Shown here piece by piece: positions 1 through 7,798 of a DNA stretch of 59,189 bases. Position 1 is the stretch's first letter. Each line of letters opens with the position of its first letter. The position numbers and the translations under genes were made by a program. The notes under the pieces are model-generated. The model was not told where the DNA came from and ran no database searches. It saw nothing but the letters and a program-made list of their open reading frames with translations. This DNA comes from Coriobacteriia bacterium (lineage in GTDB: Bacteria > Actinomycetota > Coriobacteriia > Coriobacteriales > Atopobiaceae): assembly GCA_030530145.1 (NCBI GenBank), contig JAUMVN010000013.1, positions 1 to 59,189 on the forward strand. Reading direction: 5' to 3'.

Positions 1-1
1 C

Positions 2-1135
2 GAGTATTTCGACAGCGATATCGATGGGTATAGGAATGGCACAAGGGCCTGGCTGGAAGCATTGGCTGTTTTTGCCAACTCGCCTGAGGACGACGCGTCG
101 AAAACACCGATTTACCGGGCTCAGCCCTATGACTTCGCGCCAGAGAACGCCCGCCTGAAAAAGGACGTGGAACTGCGCAACGCCGTGCGAAGGATTGTGG
201 GAGAGCGCGAGCGTGAGGACCTAGTTGCAAAGCATCTCAGCATTGATAAACTCATGGAATTTGACGCGGCCTTGTGTTCTCGGATGCTCGAGGACGTCAG
301 GACGAGAGTTGCCAGGGAAAAGGCGAATGCGATCGTTGCGGTGGTAAAGAGGCGCCTTGAGGGGATATCGGCTAGAAAACCCCTTCCCGACGCGGCGCCC
401 CTGCGCGATTACCTGCGCTCGACTTTTTACGAATACGGTCTCGCTTCCGTTCTCGGAAAGCTGCAGGAGCCGGATAGTCTCGACGATAAAGACGTTGGAA
501 AGTTCTTGAAGAAGAGGAAGAGGGCGCCGGTGCGAGGGGCTACGGAAGCCCGGAAGCGCCAGGGCGTGACGGTTCCTGCTGGCACCTCGCTCGCGGATTT
601 GTATAAGAAGGCAAGCGAAATGGCCAAGCTGAGACAGCTCAGGGTCTTCCCGGACGAGCTCAAGACGGTCTCCAGCAAGCTGCTTGTTCAGGTGAAAAGC
701 TCTATCGTTGACAAGAACAGGGGGACGTCTCTGTCTGGGGGCCAGCGCGCCGAGTATGTGTTCCTTAACAAGCTCAAGGACGCCCATGGTAAGGACATCG
801 TGCTCATCGATGAGCCTGAAGCTTCCTTCGACAACGCGTTTCTCGGGTCCGAGATATCGGACGCGATTCATGGGCTCGCAGAGAATTCGACGGTCTTTCT
901 CATAACTCACAACAACACGCTCGGCGTTTCCATCAACCCTGATTGGGTAATCTACACCACCTACGATGGCGGGGAGTTTAAGGTGTTCTCCGGGGCGATG
1001 TCCTCAAGCGAGCTCACCGCGAGTAATGGGGAGACCGTTAGTCGGCGAGAAGTTCTCATGGCCACCATGGAGGCGGGCTGGGATGCCTACGAGGGAAGGA
1101 GAACTCACTATGATCTTGCTAAAGATAAACGATAG
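2..1135 (+). CDS. SMC/ABC-type ATPase, C-terminal part (5' end outside window)
   Basis: The frame is open from the left edge, so only the C-terminal part of about 377 residues is present and the true start lies outside. An ABC/Rad50-like signature (LSGGQRAE) is followed by a Walker B stretch (IVLIDEPEASFDN) and a switch histidine motif (VFLITHNN), an order typical of ATPases with a long coiled-coil or regulatory insert. The preceding Lys/Arg/Glu-rich region is probably helical. The P-loop must lie upstream of the window. The 3' end overlaps the next gene by 26 bp, so the two are probably translationally coupled. Such ATPases are common in DNA repair and phage-defence cassettes, and the neighbourhood favours defence, but that role is inference. 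Alternative: the ATPase half of a TrlF-like protein. Confidence 0.75.
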   Translation, partial: EYFDSDIDGYRNGTRAWLEALAVFANSPEDDASKTPIYRAQPYDFAPENARLKKDVELRNAVRRIVGEREREDLVAKHLSIDKLMEFDAALCSRMLEDVRTRVAREKANAIVAVVKRRLEGISARKPLPDAAPLRDYLRSTFYEYGLASVLGKLQEPDSLDDKDVGKFLKKRKRAPVRGATEARKRQGVTVPAGTSLADLYKKASEMAKLRQLRVFPDELKTVSSKLLVQVKSSIVDKNRGTSLSGGQRAEYVFLNKLKDAHGKDIVLIDEPEASFDNAFLGSEISDAIHGLAENSTVFLITHNNTLGVSINPDWVIYTTYDGGEFKVFSGAMSSSELTASNGETVSRREVLMATMEAGWDAYEGRRTHYDLAKDKR

Positions 1136-1442
1136 GAACCAAGGGCTTTACCGGAAGGGCGCCGACTGGGCGCCCATTGCCGGCATAGAGCCGGACGACC
1201 TTGTGGCGCTGATCGAGGCTGTTGCCGAATGCGACGAAGCTATCGAGATGGACGAGTGCAACGCCGATAACCCGATAAAGAACCCTGTCGATAAGACGAT
1301 TTATGAAGAGGTTTACCGCGTCCTTCGTGACTTGGCTGATAACCGCAATGCCTATCTCGCCGAGTGCCAATCCAAGCTTGATGAGCTTGAGAAGGCCTAT
1401 GGGCTTGAAGAGATTCCCTCGCTTGAGAATTGGGAGCACTGA
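1110..1442 (+). CDS. Small acidic hypothetical protein coupled to the ATPase
   Basis: This is a 110-residue acidic protein of unknown function. The ATG at 1110 was chosen because a strong Shine-Dalgarno (GGAAGGAG, 1094-1101) lies 8 bp upstream; a longer open frame exists upstream but overlaps the ATPase and has no such site. It overlaps the ATPase gene by 26 bp, suggesting coupled translation and perhaps a partner role. The body is rich in Asp/Glu and reads as amphipathic helix (for example DLVALIEAVAECDEAIEMDE), with no membrane segment or signal peptide. I do not recognise the family. Confidence 0.7.
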   Translation: MILLKINDRNQGLYRKGADWAPIAGIEPDDLVALIEAVAECDEAIEMDECNADNPIKNPVDKTIYEEVYRVLRDLADNRNAYLAECQSKLDELEKAYGLEEIPSLENWEH

Positions 1443-1546
1443 TTAATCTTGAGATTGCGACAGGCTTTACAGCCCGCCGAATAACTAATCAGCTCACTGT
1501 CGATCTAAAGCCCTTGGGGCTGGAATTGATGTTGAGAGGGTGACGA

Positions 1547-2383
1547 ATGAGTAACCGAAAGCTGAAAGGCGTTGCTGCGGATGCCGGTGCAGCCGCAATT
1601 GAGGTGGGGGCTGAGGCAATTGCCGACAACTTGCCCTTGCTTGCGGAGGTCATGGGGAACGCCGGACTCGAGGGCATGGCCTCAGTGCTTGCTGGCGGTA
1701 CGCTCGGCGCCATTGCTCCCAGGGCGTTCGGCTTTGTTATGAATTACAAGATGAACAAAGCCGAGCGGAACGTGTCACTACTGATTGCCGAGCTGTCGCA
1801 AAACATGTGCGAGATTAACCGGAGGCCGGATGCGCTCGAGGCCTCAAGGCGCAACAAGTTTGTTGGAGGGACATATCAAGAGGCGTTTCTAGACTCGATA
1901 GTCGACGAGGTCGAGGAGGATAAGGTCCGCCTCTGCGTTAACGCATTTCTTAACCTGATGGACGACGAAAAGGCTGGCGACAGCTTTGTTCTCACGCTTT
2001 TCGATGACCTTTCCAGGCTCAACGCCTTGGATCTCAGGGTCCTGCGACTTCACGGGTCTTCTTATGTCATTGGCTACGATAACCCCGATGACCTGATGAC
2101 CTTGATGTCGGAGGAAGGTATTGATGATTATCGGTATCGCGTCATCAGAGAGAAGCTCTGCCGCTTCGGCCTCCTGGAGAGCAAAAACGACGAGAAACGA
2201 GACAAGAACCTTGTCGAGGTCCAGTCGTGTCTGGCAGAGTTGATCAAACAACTTTCTGCAACGAAGAAGTCCAGACTTCCCAAACCGCCGAAGATTCAGA
2301 AGCTGAGCTCATCCGACTCTTATACGATCTCATCGCTCGGCGATCGTTACCTACGGTTGATGGGACCGGTTGTGGCTGAGTAA
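1547..2383 (+). CDS. Hypothetical protein, 278 aa, third gene of the ATPase cluster
   Basis: This is a 278-residue protein I cannot assign. The N-terminal 70 residues are Ala/Gly-rich and weakly hydrophobic (LAGGTLGAIAPRAFGFVMNY), compatible with a membrane-associated helix pair. After that comes a soluble, charged helical domain that resembles uncharacterised proteins of phage-defence loci, a resemblance from memory and not tested. The start at 1547 follows a GAGAGGGTGA ribosome-binding site. The gene lies 104 bp after the 110-residue gene in the same direction and may share its transcript. The IS256 element begins 55 bp past the stop and seems to have left the gene intact. Confidence 0.65.
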   Translation: MSNRKLKGVAADAGAAAIEVGAEAIADNLPLLAEVMGNAGLEGMASVLAGGTLGAIAPRAFGFVMNYKMNKAERNVSLLIAELSQNMCEINRRPDALEASRRNKFVGGTYQEAFLDSIVDEVEEDKVRLCVNAFLNLMDDEKAGDSFVLTLFDDLSRLNALDLRVLRLHGSSYVIGYDNPDDLMTLMSEEGIDDYRYRVIREKLCRFGLLESKNDEKRDKNLVEVQSCLAELIKQLSATKKSRLPKPPKIQKLSSSDSYTISSLGDRYLRLMGPVVAE

Positions 2384-2437
2384 TCGTATTCAAATTCGTA
2401 TCTGCGGTCAGTCTGGCGGATAGGCTCGGGGGGGGTA

Positions 2438-3921
2438 GTGTCGGAAAAGTTGGTGTAAGCGCCCGGCCGAAGGCCGGCGCGGGCCCGTCCAGGGCCTGAA
2501 ATCTATTCACACATGTTAGTTGCCCTCGACCCTGTCGGCAAGCTCGACGGCGGCCTCGAGGGCGCGCCTGGCCGCCGCCATGTCGGCCGCGCCCGGCGCC
2601 GGGCGCGGCGGGGCCGGCTCGCCCTCGGGCGGCAGCTCGCGCATCTTCGCCTCCGAGAAGTAGCGCGACGACGACCACGCCTCGTCCATGTCGCACATCA
2701 CGGCGCCCGCCAGCCGCATCAGCGACGCCTCCGACGGGAACACCTGCACCACGCGCGACCTGCGCTTTATCTCGCGGTTGGCCCGCTCCTGGACGTTGTT
2801 GGTGCGCAGGCGCTTCCAGTGGGAGGCGGGCAGGTCGAGGTAGGCCAGCGCGTCCGGCTCGGCGTCCTCGAGGACGTCGGCCGCCTTGGGGCAGATGCCG
2901 CGCAGCATGTCGCAGGCCGTGTGGTACATCGCCACGGCCGCGGCGGCGTCCTTGGCCCGGAAGACCGGCGCCACGACGCGCGCGACCCTCTTCCTCAGCT
3001 GCCAGGAGCCGGCCTCGCGCACGCAGTCGCGCACGAGGTGCACGACGCAGCGCTGCCAGGCCGCGCCCTGGAAGACCTCGCCGATCGCCCTGGTCAGCCC
3101 CTTGTGGGCGTCGGAGACCACGAGGCGCACGCCGGCGACGCCGCGGTCGCGCAGCCCGCGCAGGAACCCCAGCCAGGAGCCGTAGGACTCGGTGTCCACG
3201 ACCGCCATGCCGAGCACCCGCCTCCAGCCGCCCTCGTCGCAGCCGATGGCGGTGACGACCGCCGTGGAGGCGACGCGGCCCTCCCGGCGGCACTTCACGT
3301 AGGTGGCGTCCAGCCACACGTAGGGCATCGCGGCGCCCGAGAGCGGGCGGCCCACCAGCTCGTCGACGTCGGCGTCCAGGCAGGCGCATATGGCGCTGAC
3401 CTGGTCCTTGCTGAGCCTCGAGACGCCCATCCTCTCGGCCACGCGCTGCACCTTGCGGGTGCTGGTGCCGCCCGCGTACATCTCGGCCACCGCGGCGGCG
3501 AGCGCCCGGTCGACCCTCTGGTAGCGCTCGATGACGTCCTCGGGGAAGAAGCTGCCGCACCTGAGCTTGGGCACCCTCAGCGTGAGCTCGCCCACGCAGG
3601 TCTTGAGCATGCGCTCGCGGTAGCCGTTGCGGGAGTTGCCCGTCTCGCCGCACAGCTGGTCGGCCTCGGAGTCCATGATGCCGTTGGCGACCTGCTCGGC
3701 GAGCAGCCTCAGCAGCTCCTGCATGTTGATGAGCCCGTCGTCGAACCTCGGCATCGCCGCGGCCGCCTGGGCGGCGGCCCCCTCTGCTATGCTTTCCATG
3801 CGGTCCTCGTCCTTTCTTTCGAACCTGACTTGTCGCGATTTCAGATTCTAGGACGGGGCCGCGCCTTTCTCACGGGCGGCCTATCGGGGCGTTTCGCCCC
3901 TTACACCAACATTTTCGACGC
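2438..3921 (-). mobile_element. IS256-family insertion sequence
   Basis: This is an element of about 1.48 kb with one transposase gene on the minus strand. Imperfect terminal inverted repeats are visible: 2438-2459 and the complement of 3900-3921 agree at 19 of 22 positions around the core GTTGGTGTAAG. A GC-rich palindrome (GCCCGGCCGAAGGCCGGCGC) sits just inside the left end and another (GGGGCGTTTCGCCCC) just inside the right end. IS256 elements normally duplicate 8-9 bp of target, but I see no matching flanks, so the insertion may be old or rearranged. The right end lies only 6 bp from the 185-bp repeat at 3928. Confidence 0.85.
2516..3799 (-). CDS. IS256-family (mutator-type) transposase
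   Basis: A 427-residue DDE transposase of the IS256/MULE class. The catalytic acidic residues are visible in context: the first Asp in VWLDATYVK, the second in VVSDAHKGL and the Glu in NNVQERANREIKRR, which is the family signature. The N-terminal third (ERYQRVDRALAAAVAEMY, then a STRKVQRVAE helix-turn-helix) matches the DNA-binding part. The length is normal for the family (about 400) and there is no frameshift, so the enzyme is probably active. A short Ala/Pro-rich tail (PAPPRPAPGA) follows the conserved core. The gene occupies nearly the whole element. Confidence 0.93.
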   Translation of the reverse strand: MESIAEGAAAQAAAAMPRFDDGLINMQELLRLLAEQVANGIMDSEADQLCGETGNSRNGYRERMLKTCVGELTLRVPKLRCGSFFPEDVIERYQRVDRALAAAVAEMYAGGTSTRKVQRVAERMGVSRLSKDQVSAICACLDADVDELVGRPLSGAAMPYVWLDATYVKCRREGRVASTAVVTAIGCDEGGWRRVLGMAVVDTESYGSWLGFLRGLRDRGVAGVRLVVSDAHKGLTRAIGEVFQGAAWQRCVVHLVRDCVREAGSWQLRKRVARVVAPVFRAKDAAAAVAMYHTACDMLRGICPKAADVLEDAEPDALAYLDLPASHWKRLRTNNVQERANREIKRRSRVVQVFPSEASLMRLAGAVMCDMDEAWSSSRYFSEAKMRELPPEGEPAPPRPAPGAADMAAARRALEAAVELADRVEGN

Positions 3922-3927
3922 GATCCC

Positions 3928-4112
3928 GCATGAAACGCCGCCCAATCGTTAAGCGCTCGATAGATGTCCGCGGCATGACCAGTAGCACGTCGCGGTACCG
4001 CCAATCCGATTAGGGCGGTACCGCGACTCCGGCCCGAGCGGTACCGGCGCTACTGGTCCCTCGGCCTGTTCTCGGCGAGCCACTTGCGCATGTTGGGCCC
4101 GTCGATGTCCAG
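3928..4112. repeat. 185-bp direct repeat, left copy
   Basis: This is identical to 6955-7139 except for three substitutions (about 98%). It contains a nested palindrome: outer arms GACCAGTAGC (3977-3986) and GCTACTGGTC (4049-4058), inner arms CGCGGTACCGCC (3991-4002) and GGCGGTACCGCG (4014-4025), and a third GCGGTACCG half-site at 4038-4046. The right-hand part encodes, on the minus strand, the last residues of a tyrosine recombinase. The structure suggests a recombination or attachment site lying at the 3' end of an integrase gene, duplicated around the 2.8-kb segment between the copies. Confidence 0.85.
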
Positions 4113-4142
4113 GTATCGGTAGGCCGAGACCGACGACAGATG
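4050..4142 (-). pseudogene. Tyrosine recombinase (integrase) C-terminal remnant
   Basis: Read on the minus strand, the last 30 codons of a tyrosine recombinase are present: HLSSVSAYRYLDIDG then PNMRKWLAEN, ending at a TAG. The spacing from His to the second Tyr (nine residues) fits the conserved box II of this family, where the Tyr is the nucleophile. A TGA codon directly precedes the His and nothing recognisable lies further upstream, so this is a truncated remnant. Most of it is shared with the 185-bp repeat; the second repeat copy (stop at 7077-7079) preserves only the last 20 or so codons, without the His/Tyr box. Confidence 0.6.
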
Positions 4143-4242
4143 TCACCGGCCTTCCTGAACTTAGCCAAAAAACTAGGCGGAACCGCTTTCGCAACTCCGC
4201 CTTACAAAACCCGAGGGTTTTTCTGTCTGGGACTATTATTGG

Positions 4243-5226
4243 CTAAACAAACCAGTTGTCAATCAGCGTGATTAAAAAAGTGAGGGATGAGCGGACGATG
4301 TCGTTGCCGGAGAGCATCTCGAGCGACTTCGTCATCGACGCCTTCAGCGCCTGCATGTCCGTTATGGCGCGTTTTCTGCTTGTGCCTTTTGTTATGAGGT
4401 GGCTGTGCAGGTACAAAAGCGTGGCGATCTGCTTGAGTCGCGGGTTCTTCATCTTCGATGTTCTCACGCGGTGAGAGAGGCCGGTCTTCGCGAGCGCCTT
4501 TTCCACCTTAACGTTAGGCTCGATCTCGTCATCCTGCGCGCCGAAGCCGTTCGCCATGTTGGAGGAGTGGGCACAGGCGTTCCTTATGAACTGGGCCTGG
4601 CGAAGCATATAGTGCTCGTCCTCCATGGCCTCGTCTCCCCAGCGTTTCGCGCAGAAGAGGTAGAAGCCGGCAAGGCTGCCGAATGAGAACAGCTCGGCGA
4701 TGACCCATGCAGGCATCTTCGCGGGGTCTTTGCCGTACTTCGCGAGCAGATCGCTGCAGTAGAGGTCGTTCTTGAGGACCGCGATGTCGCCCTTCCGGCG
4801 GTTCCTCTCGTCGTGGTTGAGCGATGCTATGTAGTCGGCGCAAACGCCGTAGCCGTCCTCGTCGGGACTCTCGGTGATATTGCGGATAAGCTTGGTGCGG
4901 GCGGCATGCTCCACGTCGAGCGTGAGCGGCAGCAGCGCGTAGCGAAGGTCGCGGTCGAGCGAGGCCAGGGCACGTAGGTGGCCGAAGTCGAGGTTGATGT
5001 ACTGGCCGTCGCGATCGCCGCCGACTCGCTTGTCGTAAAGGGTGCGGAAAGACCTGATCTTGAAGTAGTAGGTGCGGTCGGCGAGGTAGAACTTCGCCTC
5101 ATCCTCGGAGCAGAGTTCGAAGGTCACGCCCCTCTCCTTGAGTTGGGCAATTTGTTCGTCGATGGACAGAAGGGGCACGTCTTCCTTCTCGACCCAAACC
5201 TCCGGCTCCTTGGGCTTGTCGGCCAT
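4243..5226 (-). CDS. Abi_2 / AbiD-AbiF family abortive-infection protein (HEPN)
   Basis: A 327-residue protein of the Abi_2 family, thought to act as a HEPN-type ribonuclease in phage defence. The family opening is present (LLSIDEQIAQLKERGVTF, then a YYFKIRSFR segment corresponding to the usual NYYRL/NGY block). The central helical core carries the HEPN RNase motif Rx4H as RNACAH (R215-H220), preceded by the conserved PAWVIAELFSFGSL segment. The start ATG has a GAAAGGAAGGGAA site upstream. The gene stands alone between the two 185-bp repeats, so it is the only intact cargo of that segment. A partial paralogue, frameshifted, lies at 10976. Confidence 0.88.
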   Translation of the reverse strand: MADKPKEPEVWVEKEDVPLLSIDEQIAQLKERGVTFELCSEDEAKFYLADRTYYFKIRSFRTLYDKRVGGDRDGQYINLDFGHLRALASLDRDLRYALLPLTLDVEHAARTKLIRNITESPDEDGYGVCADYIASLNHDERNRRKGDIAVLKNDLYCSDLLAKYGKDPAKMPAWVIAELFSFGSLAGFYLFCAKRWGDEAMEDEHYMLRQAQFIRNACAHSSNMANGFGAQDDEIEPNVKVEKALAKTGLSHRVRTSKMKNPRLKQIATLLYLHSHLITKGTSRKRAITDMQALKASMTKSLEMLSGNDIVRSSLTFLITLIDNWFV

Positions 5227-5391
5227 TTTCCCTTCCTTTCAATCGCCGATTTATTGACGGCCATTATACGTGCCGGCAGGGGTGTGAGCCTCCGCCGGGC
5301 GGGGCTAGGGTGTGCTCAAGGCGATTGGAACTAAGAACAGCCCCGAACGTCGCTACCGGCTAGGTTAATAGTGACGTGCTTTGGAAGACTG

Positions 5392-5431
5392 CTTAGGAAC
5401 TTGGGAAGAAATGACTTTCCAAGTTCCTAAG
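5392..5431. repeat. 13-bp perfect inverted repeat
   Basis: CTTAGGAACTTGG (5392-5404) is mirrored by CCAAGTTCCTAAG (5419-5431) around a 14-base loop. There is no T-tract, so it is not a clear terminator. It lies between the upstream side of the Abi gene and the decayed region and may be a remnant of a small palindromic element. Confidence 0.6.
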
Positions 5432-5439
5432 TTATGTAA

Positions 5440-6290
5440 CGCAGAGGCTGTGGCGGAGGGCGATGTCGAGAACCCGCCGCTCTCATTTCCGCTTGGGTGT
5501 GCCTTGCCTCCGCGTGCTCTTACCAGCGCGTAGGCCCTCGCTGGCCGCATTAGGGGCAAGGTAGCCGCGCTGCTCGCCTCGCTTTCGAGGCCTTCCTTTA
5601 TAGTCGTCTACTTGCCGGTGCTGCCCTCGCCCCCGTCGCCCTTTCCCATGACGGCCGAGAGTTCCGTTCGGAGATTGGCGTGCGCGCGCCAGGCCGTGCT
5701 TGGCGGTGTCGTCGCGCGCCCAGGACGCGGCGCAATTCTCGCGCGTGCCGTACGCTTCGCTGCCGAACATAACGCGAGCATGCCGAGCAACTCGGGCGCG
5801 AGGGCGTCGGCGTCGCCGACGAGCATGCGGCCGCGGGGGTCATGATTTATTGCCGCGTCGACCATGTTTGCGAGGTCTGACTCGAAGCCAGCAAGGCCGA
5901 GCCTTTGCGGCTCGGTGTCCAGGCCCGACAGGTCGGCAGAATCCCGCAGGGCGTTCAGGGAAGTCTACTCGTCCGCCACGAGGCGCACGCCGAAGCCCGA
6001 GCCGTTGAAGTGGCTCAGGCGTGGGCGACCTGGTGCGGGTGGTTGAACTCGGCAGGGAACTCGTGGACGGGGTCGTCCTCCTCGCCGGCGCGATGGCCGT
6101 GGACCAGGTCTGGGCGAAATAATCGCCGCCGGTAAGGCCTCGCTGGACCAGCTGGTGATGGGGCTCGAAGTTAAAGAAGGGCTGCTTGTGGTACTCGTCG
6201 CACTTGCTCTCCTCGAACTTGACGGTCTCGTAGCCGCGGTCCTGCCAGGTTGCGGGCGTGAGGATGTGTCTGGGCAAGCTTGCCGACTCG
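5440..6290 (-). pseudogene. Decayed minus-strand coding region, family not recognised
   Basis: Coding-like protein segments run on the minus strand but shift frame repeatedly. From high to low coordinate they include ATWQDRGYETVKFEESKCDE and HKQPFFNFEPHHQLVQRGL, then after a shift HGHRAGEEDDPVHEFPAEFN, then after another LSHFNGSGFGVRLVADE with a stop, and finally ESDLANMVDAAINHDP and ALAPELLGMLA. The biased composition and plausible junctions indicate one or two genes broken by several indels. No known family is evident to me. There is no intact gene in 5227-6257; the sequence otherwise shows only the inverted repeat at 5392. Confidence 0.5.
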
Positions 6291-6833
6291 GATGGCTTTC
6301 TAGCGGTTGGCGTCATCTGTTGCGGTGTTCCCGCGGCGCCTCTCTGGGAGAGAGGCGGGCGCGCCGTCTGCGACGGTAGCGTCTTTGGGGACGACTGGTA
6401 CTTTAAGGCGTTCCTGAGCAACGCGAGTCTGCGGGCTTTCTGCTTTGCGTGCCCGGCCAAGCGCTCGTGCGGCTCGGATATCACGCTCGGGGACTTCTGG
6501 GGCGTGCAGGCCGCGCATCCCGACGTCGACTACGAGGGCGGCGTTTCCGCCGTGCTGTGCAACACGGGTAGGGGCGTTGCGGCTATAGATGCCGTGAAGC
6601 CTAGCTCGCAGTGGGGCGAGTCCTCGCTGGACAAGGTTCTGCCCGGCAACCCAAGCCTTGTGCGGTCGGTGACGCCCTACGAGAAGCGTGACCGGTTCAT
6701 AGCTGACCTCAGCGACGGTATGGGCATCGACGAGCTGATGGCAAAGTACGACTTCAAGCCGTCACTCGCGCGCCGCGTGCGCGGCAAGCTCGGTAGGGTC
6801 AAGCGGCGGCTGCTCGGGCTTCTCGGCAGGTGA
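6258..6833 (+). pseudogene. FrhB-like (coenzyme F420 hydrogenase/dehydrogenase beta, C-terminal) remnant
   Basis: The open frame of 191 codons lacks the N-terminal half of the family. Recognisable blocks are VICCGVPAAPLWE (matching the usual VCHGVPSP region) and FKAFLSNASLRAFCFACPAK then SDITLGDFWGVQ, a diagnostic FrhB C-terminal segment with its paired cysteines. The material normally found between the first two blocks is missing, pointing to an internal deletion as well as a lost 5' end. Such proteins usually occur in capsule or exopolysaccharide clusters, so this is probably debris of one. The next fragment (6883) could be from the same cluster. Confidence 0.7.
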
Positions 6834-6882
6834 TGGCGGGCGATGCTGCCGCTGGTATTACTCGAGGCTGGTGGGGCTGGAT

Positions 6883-6960
6883 ATGCCAAGGTTCTGGAAG
6901 GAGGTGGCGCGCGTTGCGCTCCCCGCGGCGCTCGCCGCCCTTATTTCCGCTGCTGCATGA
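6883..6960 (+). pseudogene. Possible N-terminal stub of a MATE/flippase-type membrane protein
   Basis: An ATG at 6883 opens a 25-codon frame (MPRFWKEVARVALPAALAAL and a few more residues) that stops within the 185-bp repeat. The pattern, a short basic start and then an ALP-containing hydrophobic helix, is typical of the first segment of MATE or polysaccharide flippase proteins. The right repeat copy replaces the rest, so the repeat junction appears to have truncated this gene. Tentative: the homology is short. Positions 7140-7339 hold no convincing gene. Confidence 0.35.
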
Positions 6961-7139
6961 AACGCCGCCCAATCGTTAAGCGCTCGATAGATGTCCGCGG
7001 CATGACCAGTAGCACGTCGCGGTACCGCCAATCCGATGAGGGCGGTACCGCGACTCCGGCCCGAGCGGTACCGGCGCTACTCGTCCCTCGGCCTGTTCTC
7101 AGCGAGCCACTTGCGCATGTTGGGCCCGTCGATGTCCAG
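6955..7139. repeat. 185-bp direct repeat, right copy
   Basis: This is the same sequence and length as 3928-4112 with three base changes, two of them inside the nested palindrome (the loop, and the outer arm as GCTACTCGTC). The minus-strand recombinase tail ends RPRDE here against RPRDQ in the left copy. Beyond 7139 the copies diverge completely. The two copies bracket the Abi gene and the decayed region as a possible excisable unit of about 3 kb. Confidence 0.85.
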
Positions 7140-7339
7140 CTTTGGCGGGCCACATTACCGCTGGCTGGGCTATGAACTTAAGGGTGCCTGGGTGAGTATT
7201 CGCATGCGCCCGCGAAGGCACCGATAAATCGCTGACACAGGGAGGAAGACTCGGTCGTGCTAATGAGCTGAATAAGCGAATTTCACTGATTGCCCGCCTA
7301 AATTATGTTATAAGTCAATTAGATGAGGGGAGATGGGGC

Positions 7340-7765
7340 TTGGAATCAGGTTACGAGCTCGTTAGTCAGAAACTAAACAATAAGGTGAGCGCTCTCGTCC
7401 TTAATCCGATCGGCCAAGAGGACACGTTTCTGGACATCATGTGCGCTGACCCAAAACGTCGCGAGGAAGCCGCTCTCATTACGCGCTCCTTGATCAGAAT
7501 CTATGAGAACGGACTTGATTATGCGGTTGCGGCCGGCTTGCTTAAGCCACTGAAGGGCGTAAAGGATGTTGCGCTATTTGAAGCCAAGGCAAAGCGAACC
7601 GTCTTCAGGGTCATGTCTTATGCCGCCGGTAAACCTGACGCCCAGATTGTCCTTCTGTTTGATTTCAGGGGCCACCGGCAGCACGCTTCGGGTGGGATTC
7701 CCCGCGCCACCATGGACAAGGGTCTCGAGCTCGCGAAAATTGCAAGGCAGCTTCTCGAAGACTAG
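7340..7765 (+). CDS. higB: HigB-like RelE-superfamily toxin of a TAC module
   Basis: A 141-residue RelE/ParE-superfamily (Gp49/HigB-like) toxin, expected to be a ribosome-dependent mRNA endonuclease. The family features seen are LLKPLKGVKDVALFEAKAK, the core strand FRVMSYA and the terminal LELAKIARQLLED helix. The start is a TTG at 7340 with a GAGGGGAGA site at 7325-7333; no in-frame ATG fits. The toxin precedes the antitoxin (33-bp gap), the reversed order characteristic of higBA. A third gene encodes a SecB-like chaperone, so the set matches the toxin-antitoxin-chaperone arrangement known from Mycobacterium tuberculosis Rv1955-Rv1957. AT-rich sequence at 7300-7320 (TTATGTTATAAG) probably holds the promoter. 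Confidence 0.82.
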   Translation: MESGYELVSQKLNNKVSALVLNPIGQEDTFLDIMCADPKRREEAALITRSLIRIYENGLDYAVAAGLLKPLKGVKDVALFEAKAKRTVFRVMSYAAGKPDAQIVLLFDFRGHRQHASGGIPRATMDKGLELAKIARQLLED

Positions 7766-7798
7766 ATACTCACAGCGAAGAATAGCAGGGTAAACAAT

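Noticed and set aside
2243..3653. 469-codon minus-strand frame overlapping the IS256 transposase
   Set aside because: Arg/Gly/Pro-rich out-of-frame translation of the transposase gene.
6843..7175. 110-codon plus-strand frame across the right 185-bp repeat
   Set aside because: It runs through the repeat and the recombinase tail in the wrong frame and has no family resemblance.
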